Shown: one piece after another, positions 38,293 through 51,146 of the stretch | How positions within the stretch are numbered: position 1 is the first letter of the stretch | Layout: each line of letters starts with the position of its first letter | DNA from: Dasypus novemcinctus | Taxonomy: Eukaryota > Chordata > Mammalia > Cingulata > Dasypodidae | Direction of reading: 5' to 3' | Length of the DNA stretch: 64,000 nucleotides | Assembly: GCF_030445035.2 (NCBI RefSeq) | Contig: NC_080682.1 | Coordinates: 32,780,770 to 32,844,769 of the forward strand | The notes under the pieces: model-generated | What the model saw: only the letters and a program-made list of their open reading frames with translations | The model's database searches: none | Told to the model about the DNA's origin: nothing | Program-made: the position numbers and the translations under genes

Positions 38293-38759
38293 GGGAAGTG
38301 GTTATGGCTCAACAAATAGAGTGTCTGCCTACCATATAGGAGGACCATGGTTTGATTACCAGGGCCTCCTGGCCAATGTGGTGAGCAGACCCAAGCGCAG
38401 TGCTGCCACGCACAAGGAGTATTACCCTTATATGGGTGCCCCCAGTGCAAGGAGTGGCCCCTGCACAAGGAGTGCAGCCCACGCAGGAGAGCAGACCTCC
38501 CAGGAGTGGTGCCGCCCACACATAGAGATGGCAAAGCAAGATGACACAACATAAAGGAGACAGAGAAGGGACTACATGACCTAGGGAGCTGAGGCAGAGG
38601 GAGAGTATGTTCACCTCTCTCCCACTGCAGAAGGATGGGTTCCTAGAGCTGCCTAATGATAAGAATACAACAGAAGAAACACACAGTGAATGGATACAGA
38701 GAGCAGGTAAGTTGGGGGGGTGGTGGATGGTGGGAGTGAGAAATAAGGAAAAAAAAAAA
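38293..38759 (+). mobile_element. tRNA-derived SINE, armadillo (DAS)-like
   Basis: A tRNA-like head starts at 38293, with an A-box-like 'tatggctcaacaaatag' at 38303 and a B-box-like 'ggtttgattacc' at 38349-38360. The body carries repeated 'gcacaaggagt'-type strings (38409-38485), and a G-rich then A-rich tail ends at 38759. Flanking 10-base repeats 'gcctcaatta' (38283-38292) and 'gcctaaatta' (38760-38769), with one mismatch, are the target duplication. The consensus is one I associate with Dasypus. Confidence 0.85.
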
Positions 38760-40909
38760 GCCTAAATTATGCTTAGGCAAGTTACCAGGATAGGTACCAA
38801 GGATTGGAGGATATTAGAGGATGATCTCTTCTCCCCACCCTCTTTTCTGTTCAGCTGTTGAACATCAGATCTGTTTGAAGAAGAAACTCTGCCTTTCCCT
38901 GGCAACAGAACCAAAGCTCCTAAGCGATCCAGACCTGGTCTCAGTCAGCAGTTGCTCTTCCATCCATTGTGGTCAACTCACAGTACCAGTTTCTGATAAG
39001 CTACAATAACATCATGAATAGGGATCAGGATTAGAAATAAGATCACTCAACACTAAAGTCTGAGCATTAGTAATTAGTTTTTGACCATGGACAAAATTTG
39101 CTGTTATATAATATGGAAATCCCAAAAACTTCATCATGGGGATTATATGTGACTCAGATAAGATACCTTACTTAGAAAATTGATTGATACACAAAAATGC
39201 TCATTGTGTATTAGCTCTCACAATATTCACATTTTCTTTATACCCTGAAACCTTTCCTGGGAATCTCAAGTCCACCATTAGATATTTTAGCAGAAAGATC
39301 TTTACTAGAAAGATTTCAGAATGAAAATGACTTATGAGTAATTATTGAATATTTCTAAACTTGGGTTTCTTTTTGCCTAATTTCAGCATTAGCCCACAAT
39401 CCTACCACCACAAGAGAAATAATACAAGTTACACATAAGAGTTCAGAATATTTTTGCCAGGACCTGGGTACCATTACACCATGAGCTCTCTGTGCCTCTG
39501 CAAAATATGACAAGCAACAACAAAGTTTACTCTATGCCAGATGCCATTCTAAGTATTACATGCATTTTTTCATATAACCCCACAAATCTTATGAGATAGG
39601 TTCTTCTCATCCGCTTTGCAATTAGGCATAAAGAGCCTGAGAACCTTTCCCACATTAGCATAGTAATAAGTAGAAGAGCCAGCCCTAGGAGATGTAGTTG
39701 AGTGTACTCCAAAGCTCTTCCTCTTAAGAATGTCAGAATTTTGATATTAAAGAGCAGGTTCTCTAGCCACATGTGTCTATTCTCAGGGTATCAACAGTAG
39801 TTTTCAGTGACATGATGTTTTCACATTATATCTTGTTCAATCTTCCCTATAACTTTGTGAGACTGATTTTATTATAACTGTTTTGTCTACTCCAATAAGC
39901 TCTTGCAACCATTCTCCTGTGATTAAATTAATAGTTGTCCTACATCCCACACTACAGGATCATTTCCCACCCACAGACATAAGATGCTGCTGCCCACCCT
40001 AGGTCACAGAAGCCAAGCCACAAGAGAGGACAGGATAAATGTATTTGGCTGCCAACTTGGATGAAGCTGTTCATTCTAACCCTCTGGGAATGGGGAAAAT
40101 TCAGAGCACCATCCCTAACTCCTTCTTGTGCTTAGCAATATCCTTTAAATATTTACCTGTAATCCTACATGAAAATGTTAATGAGGACAGACTCTGGGGA
40201 TTCCTGAGCCTGGGAACAAAAACTCAATTTAAATACATAAACATAGCCAACCACAGATCACAGATGTTATTTTGTTCTAAATTACCAACTCATTTATATT
40301 CAGACTGAGTGATGAAAGAAGCCACCACAAGTCTTAGCACAGGCTTTCATAAAGAAAGGGTTTTAAAGAGCTGACTTCAGAGACCCGCTACTCCAGGGCA
40401 ACTTTCATTTGTGGTTGAGTTCATATACTTGTAATCCTTAATTATTCTACTTTAACATAGTTTGAACTTTAACATAGTTTGCTGTTTTCAGGTTTTTAAA
40501 TCAATCTGGTGCGAAAGTCAAGGCTTTCATAATATTCTTTTCTGGTGATCAAGAAAGCACGACTGGCAAATGTGCAGCAGGGAGACTTGGGGAAAAATAT
40601 TCTTCAGTGGTTAGATTATTCTCCGTCAAGTTTCCTCAAAGCCTAAGTTTTCAAAGTTCTGAATATAGAAATTCTTATCTGAGTTGGGTTGCTTGTGGCC
40701 CACATTCACAGGATGGTGTGAACATATAAAATAAAAATAAACACACCCCAGAAACTAAGTTTTACTTAGGAAATCTCCCTTAAGAAGCATTGTCAAGTCA
40801 CCAATTGAGTTAAAGAAACACTATACTTAAAGTAAAAAAGGATGAACTTGCAAAGCAGCAGTTAGAGATGGGTCAGTGATCACTAACTCCAAAAAAATTG
40901 TTGTTTAAA

Positions 40910-41030
40910 AATACGGAATGAACTTTTTACTTCTTCCTCAAATGCATTCAGAGAGGAAGGTACAACCAGGGACTTCTTAATTAGTATTTTTCTCTCAAGG
41001 TGACTCTAAGTTTCAATTTACAGGTAAGTT
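40910..41030 (+). promoter_or_regulatory. candidate 5'-UTR exon and splice donor of the intact OR
   Basis: 'tttcaatttacag' ends at 41023 and is followed by 'gtaagt', a perfect donor consensus. The block, with 'aatgcattcagagaggaagg' at about 40944, is kept in the units at 23270, 57170 and (reversed) 11180. Joined to the acceptor at 43455 it predicts a 2432-base intron. A start site just upstream is inferred; no firm TATA box or EBF site was identified. Confidence 0.5.
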
Positions 41031-43435
41031 ATATTTAAACATACATTTCTACTGTCAGAGATTTTTATGATTAATGACTGGCATATAATCTACTCAGAGT
41101 AGCATTCACTTGAAATACTATGGACCCATGCCTGAAATAAGAAAATAAAACTTCTTTTATTAAATTATCTTGCTGATGATAAAGGCAATATATTCTCATT
41201 AGAGAAAAAGAAGAAAACAACAATCTCCCTCATATAATGGAGATAAACACTATTAGTCTTTAGTGTATGGTTCTTTCTATGTACATAAGTCTTTTAGACA
41301 ATTGAGTCCATAACATATAGCCATAAAATAACTTGCATTTTCTATTCAGTATTATAGTGAAAACAACTTTCCACGTCATTAATCGACTTACAAATCATTT
41401 TAATGTACACCTGATATTGTATAACCATATTTCACAATGCATTTAATTGTACCCCCTATGTAGACATTTGGGTTGTCTTCATTTTTTCCATGTTCTGTTT
41501 ATAAGAATGTGAAATTCAAACTGCATGCAAAATTTTGGCCAAATTTTTGGCTAGTGTAGATTCTAAATATGAACTAACCAGCCGTGGATAATAAAGCTCT
41601 TATCAATGTTTATTAATTTTCCAATTAACAAATTCACTAGTTTTAAAATTTCATGTATTTATTAGGAAATATGAAATGCAGGGTATTTTAGATATCTAAT
41701 TTTTTCCTGAAGATTATGTTTTCATTAATTTTGCCTTTTCCTTATTTTTAAAAGTTGTTTCTGTAATATGGTTATAATTATTATTGCAATTATTTGTTGT
41801 AATCATGAAGATACCAAACTTCATTAAGTTGAATCTATCATTTTGTCCTTTTATACCACTTTATTTTTGTTTAATTATTCTAGCCCATTAAAGATCAGAT
41901 TCATTTTTATCTCTGTTTTTTTCTGTACATCTTTAAAGTTTATTTTAACATTTTAGTGCACATGATTCTTTAGTTTATTTAACGTTTCAAGCTGACATGA
42001 GAAGACTTACTTTGCTTTGAAAAATGCCTCAGTTATTGAAAAAACTTTATTACCTCCACCTCATGTTCATTTAAATACTTTTTAAATTAGGGTCTTTTGA
42101 GGATTTGAGCATACTTGCTTTTATTGACCTTGCCTGTGTTTGTCAGATTAATCAGTATTTTTAAACAATATGTTTTATAAATTATTTACCATCTAATATT
42201 TTTCTATTGTATTGATTTCTGATTCAAAGTTTTTTCCAAATATAATTAGTTGTTTTTCTAACTTCTTAAATTGACTAATAGTTCATTTGTTTCCTCTCTC
42301 AGTTAATTTTTTTACTCTATGTTATAAAAGTAAATCTTTCAAGGATAAAAATAGTGATATACGGTTTCTTCTTTTGGTTTTTCTACCAATAATTTGGAAG
42401 TATAAGAAAAGTTATATTTTAAACCATAGTGTACAACATTTGATATAATAATATTCTTCAATTCTTTCTATGTCCTTTGTTCTGTTTCCTTTATTATACA
42501 TTTAGAAAAAGAGAGGATCAATAAGACTAAGGTCCATATACAGAATGACATGGTTACTAGTAGTCACTGAAAACAGAATTCTAAAAGTCTGTCGATTCTG
42601 TAGAACAAGAAAAACCATGGTGCTCTTCTTTCCTCACCTTATTATATACCTATTTTAGTAAAAATCCAGAGAATGCTCCATAAGTTTCTTAAGTTGAGTT
42701 TTGATTTGCAAAAGGACCCTGAAATCCAAATATGACAGAAGTTACCCAAATAGTGAAATCCAGGGGTTCAAATAACTATAGGAAATATTGCATTACATCA
42801 TGCTACCTTGTTTTATTCTCTTTCTGATATCCTACTTCCAGAGGTTGTCAATAAAGAGTCTATAATATTCTTATACAATTTTGATTAAACGTAGCATAAG
42901 CTCAGAAATCTACCAGGGCGTATCTTCCTGCAGCTTCACTCACTCACTTAGTTCAGTTGTTTCAGAAATATGACCACATCATCCATAATTTCAAATTATA
43001 TTCACATGATGTTTTATATTTATCCTGAAACAAGTAAAAACTATCACAGATAAAAAAACTCTGCAACTTCGCTTCAGAAGCATGAGTGACTACAGAAAAA
43101 ACATCAGAGAATAGACTCTCATGAATTCAAGCTTCTACTTCTCACAACTCCTTTTACATTCCTGTTTTACATGGGAGAACATACTATGATAGTGAATGAG
43201 AGAGAATATAGCCATGTATGATTTCAGGAAAGGTGCCTGGTATGTGAACAGACATAAAAACAAATATGTATGAGAGAGAGAGTAGAAGTGGTCTATTAAT
43301 TCAATAAGTGACTCAAAATTTGCCTAACAATAAGATTAGGATTTTTCTGCTCAGGTTTTCTGTAAATCACAAAGGAAACATTTTGTCTGACATGTATAAT
43401 ATTTTCTTGGTCAAAACTGATCTAATGCCATTGCA

Positions 43436-43455
43436 GTCCCTGTGCACTTTTGCAG
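43436..43455 (+). promoter_or_regulatory. predicted 5'-UTR splice acceptor of the intact OR
   Basis: 'gtccctgtgcacttttgcag' ends at 43455, followed by 'ataaatca', 42 bases before the ATG. The position and sequence are matched in all three pseudogenes. Confidence 0.65.
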
Positions 43456-43497
43456 ATAAATCAGTTATCCAATTGCAAAAATTAGATTCTTGGAGCA

Positions 43498-44427
43498 ATG
43501 AATAATGTGACAGAATTCATCCTGCTCGGCCTGACACAGAACCCAAGCATGCAGAAACTTTTGTTCGTCGTGTTTACAGTCATCTATTTAATCACCCTGG
43601 CAGGCAACCTACTGATTGTAGTAACCATCGTCACCAGCCCAGCCCTGAGATCTCCCATGTATTTTTTTCTATCTTTTTTGTCCTTTCTAGATGGCACTTT
43701 CTCTTCTATCACAGCCCCCAAAATGATATTTGACTTACTTGCTAAGAAGAAAACTATCTCCTTCAGTGGTTGCATGACTCAGCTCTTTGTGGAGCATGTC
43801 CTTGGGGCAGTTGAGATCATCCTGCTCACAGTGATGGCCTATGATCGCTACGTGGCCATCTGCAGACCCCTGCACTACATGATCATAATGAACCAACGAG
43901 TATGTGGTCTCCTCGTGGCCATGTCCTGGGCTGGGGGATTTCTTCATGCTCTGATTCAAATGCTTTTTATGGTGTGGGTACCCTTTTGTGGCCCCAATGT
44001 CATTGACCATTTTTTCTGTGATTTTTTCCCTCTACTAAAACTCTCCTGCACTGATACTCACATCCTTGGACTCTTTGTTGCTGCCAACAGTGGGTTCATG
44101 TGTATGCTCACTTTTTCTATTCTTATCACATCCTATGTCCTAATCCTTTGCTCCCTAAGATCCCACAGTTCTGAAGGACAGCGAAAGGCTCTTTCTACCT
44201 GTGCCTCCCATATTACTGTGGTCACCTTATTCTTTGTGCCCTGTATATTCGTGTACCTTCGGCCCATGAGTACTTTCCCCTTTGATAAAGCAGTGGCTGT
44301 GTTTTATACTACGATAACACCCATGTTAAACCCTTTAATCTATACCCTCAGAAATGCAGAGGTGAAAAATGCCATGAGGAAGCTCTGGAGCCAAAGTGTT
44401 CTCTTGGGTAACAAGTCAGATAAATAG
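43498..44427 (+). CDS. olfactory receptor, family 4 (OR4A/OR4C-like), intact
   Basis: This single-exon frame encodes 309 residues, a typical length for a class II OR. It is a seven-pass odorant receptor expected in the cilia of olfactory neurons and signalling through G-olf to adenylyl cyclase. Visible marks in order: N-glycosylation sequon NVT at 3-5; TM1 about 21-46 with GN at 36-37; PMYFFL at 53-58; Cys92 at the start of TM3; [10 protein letters not shown] at 113-122; the second extracellular loop cysteines 164, 174 and 184 at 10-residue spacing; SY at 212-213 in TM5; KALSTCASH at 230-238 before TM6; [12 protein letters not shown] at 275-286 in TM7; and a basic C-terminal tail. MNNVTEF is the family-4 start and the ATG follows a plausible leader, so the start is secure. 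The N-terminus and TM7 favour OR4A or OR4C over other family-4 groups; the exact orthologue cannot be named from sequence alone. The odorant is unknown. It is the only undamaged copy among four, and its predicted promoter lies about 2.5 kb upstream. Confidence 0.97.
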   Translation: MNNVTEFILLGLTQNPSMQKLLFVVFTVIYLITLAGNLLIVVTIVTSPALRSPMYFFLSFLSFLDGTFSSITAPKMIFDLLAKKKTISFSGCMTQLFVEHVLGAVEIILLTVMAYDRYVAICRPLHYMIIMNQRVCGLLVAMSWAGGFLHALIQMLFMVWVPFCGPNVIDHFFCDFFPLLKLSCTDTHILGLFVAANSGFMCMLTFSILITSYVLILCSLRSHSSEGQRKALSTCASHITVVTLFFVPCIFVYLRPMSTFPFDKAVAVFYTTITPMLNPLIYTLRNAEVKNAMRKLWSQSVLLGNKSDK

Positions 44428-46240
44428 ATAAGATAAAACACAAAATCCATTCATATTTTTTAAAAAAGGGGACCTCATATTTTTTGAATGTAACATTTAA
44501 AATAAAATTTAGAAAAAAATATATGGTTTTATGGTCAGTATACGTGGATTAAGAACATATTATACCCTTGTTGTCTGGAATCCTAAATGGTTCTGTTTTC
44601 ATAAATGGTGACCAAAATCCATTCCAATTAGACACTTCTTTGCATTTGCAAGTTGTTAATTGATGGTATTTGATTAATTGACTTGAAATTGTCACAGTGT
44701 TTGGAAAACCCATGGCTTTCTATACTCTATACAAAAATTATCTTCAAATCTTCAGGTATAGCTTAAACAGCCCATAGCCCAAGTATTAAATATATTTAAA
44801 AGTGTCATGGTTAGTTTCTGTAAAAATGCATTGTATAAATCCAACTGCGGATGTCAGTATAGGCTAGATTTTATGGGACATAGGGATTAACCAAAATCTG
44901 TGTTTAGAGGAAAAAGAGAAAGTCATTAAGGTAGAAGTCACTCCAAAAGAAGTCACATCTAAAAGTAATGCTTTTGTGCTGCTCAAACCACAAAGCACAA
45001 ATTACACAGTAATCCAGACTCTGCCCAGATAAATTCTTTTCTCTGCCTAAAGCCAAGAAGAGATCTTATATTATTCCAGGTTCAGCCATAAAGCAAACTT
45101 GCACATGATATTTCCAAATGAAATATATATTTTGAGCACTTTTTCTTTCAAAAGTATCCACACAGAACTTCACCTTCAAAATAACTTTAATGAGTAGATT
45201 AGAGCCTTATCCAATAGGAATAAAATCAGCTGATATAAAAGAGAAAGTTTATGATATCTCAGTCATAAAGACAGAAAGTCTGCACATTCAAATTTGAATA
45301 GAAAATTCAGATCAATTGAATAGCATTAAAATAGTCATTTGAGATGTGGTCACTTAAGTGCAACTCTAAGAGAGCAAGCCCAAGTAAAAGAAGAGGATCC
45401 AGATTGTCCAAGGCACATGTCCTACCAAATTTTGATATTCCATTTCTGTCTTCCTAAGGACTGGATTGACCCAAATTACTCCATTGCCATTCCCATATAT
45501 CATGATAAATAAATTCATATTCAAAAGTTAAGCAATTCATTCTGAATTGGCGATCACATTTTTTCTATTTTGACCAATCAATTTATTGATCACCAAATAC
45601 CCTTGTGCTCCAACCATATTTTCAGCTCCCTTTTGTTTAAGAAGGGCCATATGACTTGCTTGCAAAAGTGATATGTGTCATACTCAGCTTGGAACATTTA
45701 GGAGCCAGTGTCCTACTACCCAGCTTTGATCTTTCCTCCTGCATCAAGCCTAGAAGAAATGCATTATGATGATAGGACTATACAGACCAAGCCACCTGAA
45801 TCACTGAAAAATGTTCTATGTGGTCCCCAACCCTCTGTGGAATTTGACTGAAAAAAAAAATTGTGTATGTTAAGCCACAGATATTTCAGGATTCATTTTT
45901 ACAGCAACAGAATAGTTTTATCCTGACTAATGCATTGACTAAATTCATCAATACAAAGATTTCTAAATACTATAAAAAGAAACACCTGCATTACATTTGC
46001 AATTATCTAGGTTTTTCAAATTGTGTAGAATGAATAAATAACAATCCCTGCCAATCAGGTCATATTAAGGTTTTTTCTGCTTCAATGCAACAATTTCACT
46101 AACTGAAATATTTAAATAATAAATTTATATACCTCTTTATTCACCTTTGCATAAGATGAAAAGAAATACAGAAGAAAAGTTCGCAATCATACACTGGAGG
46201 GTGCCAACAACAATTATGAACTCCAGTAAAAGCTAGATGT
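44428..46240 (+). repeat. duplicated OR-unit downstream flank, copy 4
   Basis: 44810-45160 matches the 3' flanks of pseudogenes 2 and 3. 45740-45810 matches 19110-19200. A polyadenylation signal candidate, 'aataaa' at 44502-44507, lies 75 bases after the stop; its use is unproven. No other gene is seen. Confidence 0.65.
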
Positions 46241-46246
46241 CCAATG

Positions 46247-46546
46247 GATCTTTTTTAAAAATAGGTCCATTTTTAAATTTTTATTTATTCATTTTATTTT
46301 GCTCCCCCAAGATGGCACCCTCACCTGCTTGCTCGTTGTTTTTGCTCACTGTCTGCTCATTGTTTGCTCGTTGTCTTGCCCGTTGTTTATGCTTGTTGTT
46401 TATGTTTGTTGTCTGCTTGTCCATTGTTTTTGCTCAATGTCCATTGGTTGTCTTCTCTCTGTTTATTTGTCTTCTTTAGGAGGTCGAACCCGAGACCTTC
46501 CATGAGTGAGGCAAGGCACTCAACTGCTTGAACTACATCTGCTCCC
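46247..46546 (-). mobile_element. tRNA-derived SINE, antisense, xenarthran-like
   Basis: On the minus strand the head starts 'gggagcagatgtagttcaag' at 46546. A B-box-like 'ggttcgacct' lies at 46490-46481. A body of A/C-rich 'caaacaa'-like repeats follows, with a T-rich (reversed A-rich) end at 46250-46300. It resembles a second armadillo SINE type, different from the one at 38293. No clear target duplication was found. Confidence 0.7.
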
Positions 46547-46549
46547 TGT

Positions 46550-47640
46550 CAGTGCTTCTTGGGCAAATATTGCTATCCCCACTAGTGCTCCTGGTTGGGA
46601 GAGCAAGTCTTTTCAACTGGATAAGCTTCCTGTATCCTCATTTTGGGTTGTCTCAGTACACCACGATCAACACACAAAAATATCTGCAGAATGTCTAGCA
46701 AAGTGAAATCAATGCTGATTAAGCCAACAGAAGTTTTGTGGCAGTTGGATCTTCATGGTTTGTCTAACTTAAGGGAAAGCTTTCACCCCAAAATATTGAA
46801 CATCTCATAAACATGATGATTGAACATGTTCTATCCCAAATACAGTTCCATCTAGGTATGCCATAACACTGATTATAAATGGCCATTGTTTAATTCCAGA
46901 AGGGAAATATCAGTTATATTGGGAAAATAAATCAACCTTGTCAATCTACCTCAACGTTATCTTTTGGTTCTATTTCTACTTTCTTTAAATGCATTCCATC
47001 TACTTTCACATGTGTTATATTCAAAAGTGCAAATGAAGCTCTACATACCTGGCAGTTAGCAATCATCTGCTTCCCATTATACAGACAGCTTAGCAACATA
47101 TTATATTGATTTGTGGCAACACAGAACCTCTGCTTTTCAACATTCTATGCCCTGTATGATTTTTTCTGGCAGCCATCACAGTCAACTGAAAAAGAATCCA
47201 TAAACTCTAAACCCAACTAAATCTACAGCTGTCTACACATAATTGAGTCATCAAGGCACTACTTCTCTTTTTTCTGAATAGCAAGGTGGAGACTTAAGGC
47301 AGAGCTAGAAAATCAACAAGAGTTCCATTCCGCTTCTCTGGAGTAAAAAGATGAGCAGGTTATTTTCTGAGTCATTCTTTAATCAGCACTGTATCTGAGA
47401 AAAAGGGCTAAGCATACCATCTCTTATTCTAAAGTGGAAATGGAAATGGCATCAATGCACTCCCTCTTGATATCATCACCCACATATGAGTGCCTTTATC
47501 TTTGCTGTAATATCTCCTCTTTCCATTTATTGCTACCTTTGACTCATAACACTTCCCCATCATCAGAATTTACACCTCAAACATACTATTTACCCACAAG
47601 GCTGGATATAAGAGAAAAATATTAACATTTATCTTTGAAT
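46550..47640. other. intergenic, no gene seen
   Basis: Unique-looking DNA between a SINE and an LTR. It holds short non-conserved frames only and no recognised element. Confidence 0.45.
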
Positions 47641-47646
47641 ATACTT

Positions 47647-48114
47647 TGTGGTGGTTTGAAACTGCATGTACCCCAGATAAGCACAGTCTTAAAGTTAATC
47701 CATTCCTGTGAGTTTAAAGCCATTGTAAGTAGGTTTTCATGAGGTTACTTCCATTAAGGCATGGCCGAGGTTGGCTCTTAATCTTCTTACTGGATTCCTT
47801 TATAAATGAGATAAATCCAGGGAGAGAGAGGAAGAGAGGTAAAGCCACAAAAGCAAGAAGCTGAAAGCAACATAATCTGGAAAAGAAAGGAGAGACTGGC
47901 AGGCACTGTCATGTTCCTTGCCATGTGACAGGAGTCTAGAATTGTTGGCAGCTGCTCTGCAGGAAGAAAGCATCACCTGGATGATGCCTTGATTTTGAGG
48001 GCATTTTCATGGCCTCAAAACTCTAAGTTTTAAGCTAATAAATTCCCATTGTTCAAAATAATAATAAATTCCCACCGTTAAAGCCAATGCATTTCATGGA
48101 ATCTGGTTAAGACA
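47647..48114 (+). mobile_element. MaLR-like solo LTR (fossil)
   Basis: A 468-base element starts TGTGGTGGTTTGAA and ends near 'gttaagaca'. The layout resembles mammalian MaLR (ERVL-MaLR) LTRs: an early 'ccccagataagcac' stretch, 'cctttataaatgag' near 47798, a Gly/Arg-rich-looking AG-rich middle, and an 'aataaattcccattg' signal near 48040. No internal genes are attached. The family is inferred from layout and memory. It looks moderately old. Confidence 0.5.
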
Positions 48115-48544
48115 AATACCCTACGATTTGATAGGAAAAAAATCTGAGAATTGTTCCTGCAATAGGGTGCATGGACCATATTCGCAGTCATCCTTAAATG
48201 GGCTACATGAGGTAAAGTTATGGCCCACCAAAAATATCTTAAGAATATGTACTGTTAAATTTAATTGCATGAATATTGTGTTTGGGGCATCAGTATCACC
48301 TTTTATGAGTACACATAAATTTAATCCCATGCTTGTGCTTCACCGGATCAGACAATGCAAATGAAACTCTCTGTTAGGTGGCAAAGACATAAAGTTGTAT
48401 AATTCCAGACTACTTTACCTCCTCATTTTATCTCAATGATCCTAATAATATTTCTAATGGAGTATCATCTGCAAAGCTTTCATGAGTTTGGGTAATTGAA
48501 AGGACAAGTCTCCATATACCATACTCAGGTAAGGTGCTGTTTTT

Positions 48545-49390
48545 GTGTCTGTTTTTTAAGAAACTTTAAATAACATAAATGTTACATTAAAAGTATGAGG
48601 ATTCCCATATGCCCCACTCCTATCCTGTCCCACACTTTCCCACATTAAAAACATCCTTCATTAAAGCACTACCACTAACCATGGATTATAGTTTACATTA
48701 TTATTTACACTCTGACCCATGCAAATTTGTAAGTTATGATAAAATATATAATGGCCTGCATCCGACATTGCAATGTCATGCAGAAAAATTCCAATGTCCT
48801 GAATATGCCCCCATATCACACCTATTTTTCTCTCTCCCTTCGCTCTGAACCTCTGGTGGTCACTGCCTCCACATCAATGATAAAAGTTCTTCCATTGCTA
48901 GAGTCATAATAAGTCTTTAGTAGAATTATACTAAGTCTAACTTAGTCCGTTGTTCATTGTAGGGATGGTGATGCCCATGCTGCCTCTAACTGCAGGGATG
49001 AGGGGGAGTGCAGCTTACCTCCCATGGGACAGACAGATGGAACTCTCTTGCTTGCAGTTGCAGACTCTCTTGTTCCTTGGGATGGGTGTTATTACCATCA
49101 TCTCATTGTTAATTGTCCTGGGTGAATCTAATGAACTGGAGAATAGGTGTTACAATTCTGTTGAGATTCAGGGCCCAACTGGCATATGGACAGATCAAAG
49201 ATTTAAATTTCTTGGACCTACACCTATCATCTACCAAGTATAATACTAACTATAGGTAGAAATAGAAGGGATAGAAGAGCTATGTGTAGGGAAACCACAA
49301 ATAAATCCAACTCTGTCACACTGGGGATCATAAATTCCAAGATAAGACCTGCTGGCAGGGCACCAAATTTCTGAGCTGTGGTCAAACCTT
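48545..49390 (-). repeat. LINE-1 3' UTR, antisense, diverged
   Basis: The T-rich end near 48550 leads to 'aatgttacattaaaagtatg', 'aaacatccttcattaaag' (48647), 'atgcccccatatcacacc' (about 48806) and 'aactggagaataggtgttac' (about 49133), the order of the recurring unit. It is more diverged than most copies and reaches about 49390. Confidence 0.7.
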
Positions 49391-49399
49391 TTTTGTTTT

Positions 49400-50420
49400 T
49401 TATTTTTAAATCACTAACAATCATTCTTCCGAATATTTTGTATATTTATCAAACTGAAAAATTCAAATGGATAATTGTCAAAATGCTAATAATTTGTAAC
49501 ATCAAATAAGGTATGGATATTGCTTTAAAGAAGCATTTCAACTTACTAAATATTCCAGCACAAATTTGTTCCTAATTATGCACAAGTTTGACAACTATTT
49601 GCATCTTCTCACCACTGAAATTTTAACTTTGTTAAAATTTAGCTTTGTGAAAGATATGAATATATGGATTTAATGTAAAAATTAATTGACTGATAACTCA
49701 CACTCATTCTTCCTAGGAACATTCAGATTTCATTAGATGAGCATCATGTGGAAGTTTTAATCCAATTTCCCAATACATTTCATCATCATTATCAGTATTA
49801 TCGCCCATGTGCTGAAGTCAGTCAAATGAGTCTTATAACAACAGTATTACACCAAATAACAGTTACATTTTTGTCAAATTAAGATCATTACAAAATAAAT
49901 CCTTTAGAATTGTAATAGGGTTGTTTGGCTTTCCCACAAAACTGGCCTTTGCCCATCTACCAAATTAAAAGAGTATAAATCAAGGTCCAAGTATCAGTTA
50001 ATTCTGGATCTGAGTTTCTTGGTAGCCTAGATATAAGGACTGTTTCAAACTAAAAGGCTATACTGCTATGGGATCCTTAATTAGGCCTACCATTTAGGTA
50101 ATGACCATCTTCCACCAGCCAGTAAATTCCTAGTCAAATTTAAAAGATTTCCAGTTCTGACTAACTGCTCTATTGGGTACATCTAGGCTTAGTGGATTAT
50201 TGGGCCTTCATAGTTAGACAGCACCTTAACAACTCACATCACTTCATGTATTCCTTTAAGCAATGGGAACCAAAAGATTCCCACAAATCTATTCCTGTGC
50301 TTCTCATGCCAAGAAATCAGGCCATTGCCTTTGAACTACCTATGAATTCATTTAAGGAGCATACGTCACAGTTTCTCTTGGGTCAATGTGCATGAACGTT
50401 CCATCTTTGTACCTTGGTAT
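49400..50420. other. intergenic, no gene seen
   Basis: AT-rich DNA without a recognisable repeat or conserved reading frame. Confidence 0.45.
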
Positions 50421-50421
50421 G

Positions 50422-50423
<2 letters not shown>

Positions 50424-50479
<56 letters not shown>

Positions 50480-50480
50480 T
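50424..50480. repeat. (TG)n(TA)n microsatellite
   Basis: About 20 TG dinucleotides pass into a run of TA from about 50465. Short frames of repeated Cys-Val across it are artefacts of the repeat. Confidence 0.95.
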
Positions 50481-50489
50481 AGAGTGTTT

Positions 50490-51140
50490 TATCCATTTTT
50501 CTACAACTATCATATCTCTCTGGGTTCACTTACTCCCAAAAAAGAATATCTCCTTGGAGTGGCCAATAATGTTTAATAAGTCATTTTCTTTAGTATGGTT
50601 CTCCTCAGAAAAGCAAATTTTATGTGAACTCCTAGATTTGTGTCAAAAATTGCCAGCACTATTTTAGGATGTTTTGTCCAATGATAATTTATTCATAAAA
50701 CATGTTGTCTCTGAACACATATTGCTCAAGGAAATTTGAAGTACCTATTTTGGGGAACAAAATGTTGAATTGAATTGATTTTCCCATTAAATGTCATGTG
50801 GATATTTTTTATCATGAGATGTACTTATTTTGAGTGTGTTAAAAAGCTTTCCATAGGCATTCTAAGCAGACATTGGAGCTAAACATATAAGCCCAAAAAA
50901 AGCATACATAAAATGAAGTTGGTTTCTCATTCCATGTATTCTTTACTTTGGTTATTGCACTCAATTTTTTAAAAATACATGATCAATCATAACAAAATAA
51001 TATGAAAAGTCAGACATGCAGCTGAGAGATTATATCCATAGAATCTGGGTCTTTTTCTCAACAGACAATCTCCTATGTTAATAATTGCACACTTACCTGG
51101 GACTTTGCTATTGAATAAGGTGCTTTGTATATCCAGGACA
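50490..51140. other. intergenic, no gene seen
   Basis: Nothing recognisable between the microsatellite and the 110-base tandem duplication. Confidence 0.45.
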
Positions 51141-51146
51141 AAGTAT

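Larger units (their letters stand above)
37400..43497 (+). repeat. duplicated OR-unit upstream block, copy 4 (intact gene)
   Basis: This 5' flank of the intact receptor matches 20280-23400 and 53600-57590 piece by piece, for example 'gaacttgcaaagcagca' (40844, 23200 and 57076) and 'gtactccaaagctctt' (39704). It holds a SINE at 38293-38759 and the candidate 5' exon near 41023. From 41170 to 43300 it is AT-rich with no recognisable gene. Confidence 0.7.

Noticed and set aside
50386-50667. Frame with a Cys-Val repeat
   Set aside because: Translation of a TG microsatellite, with no other support.
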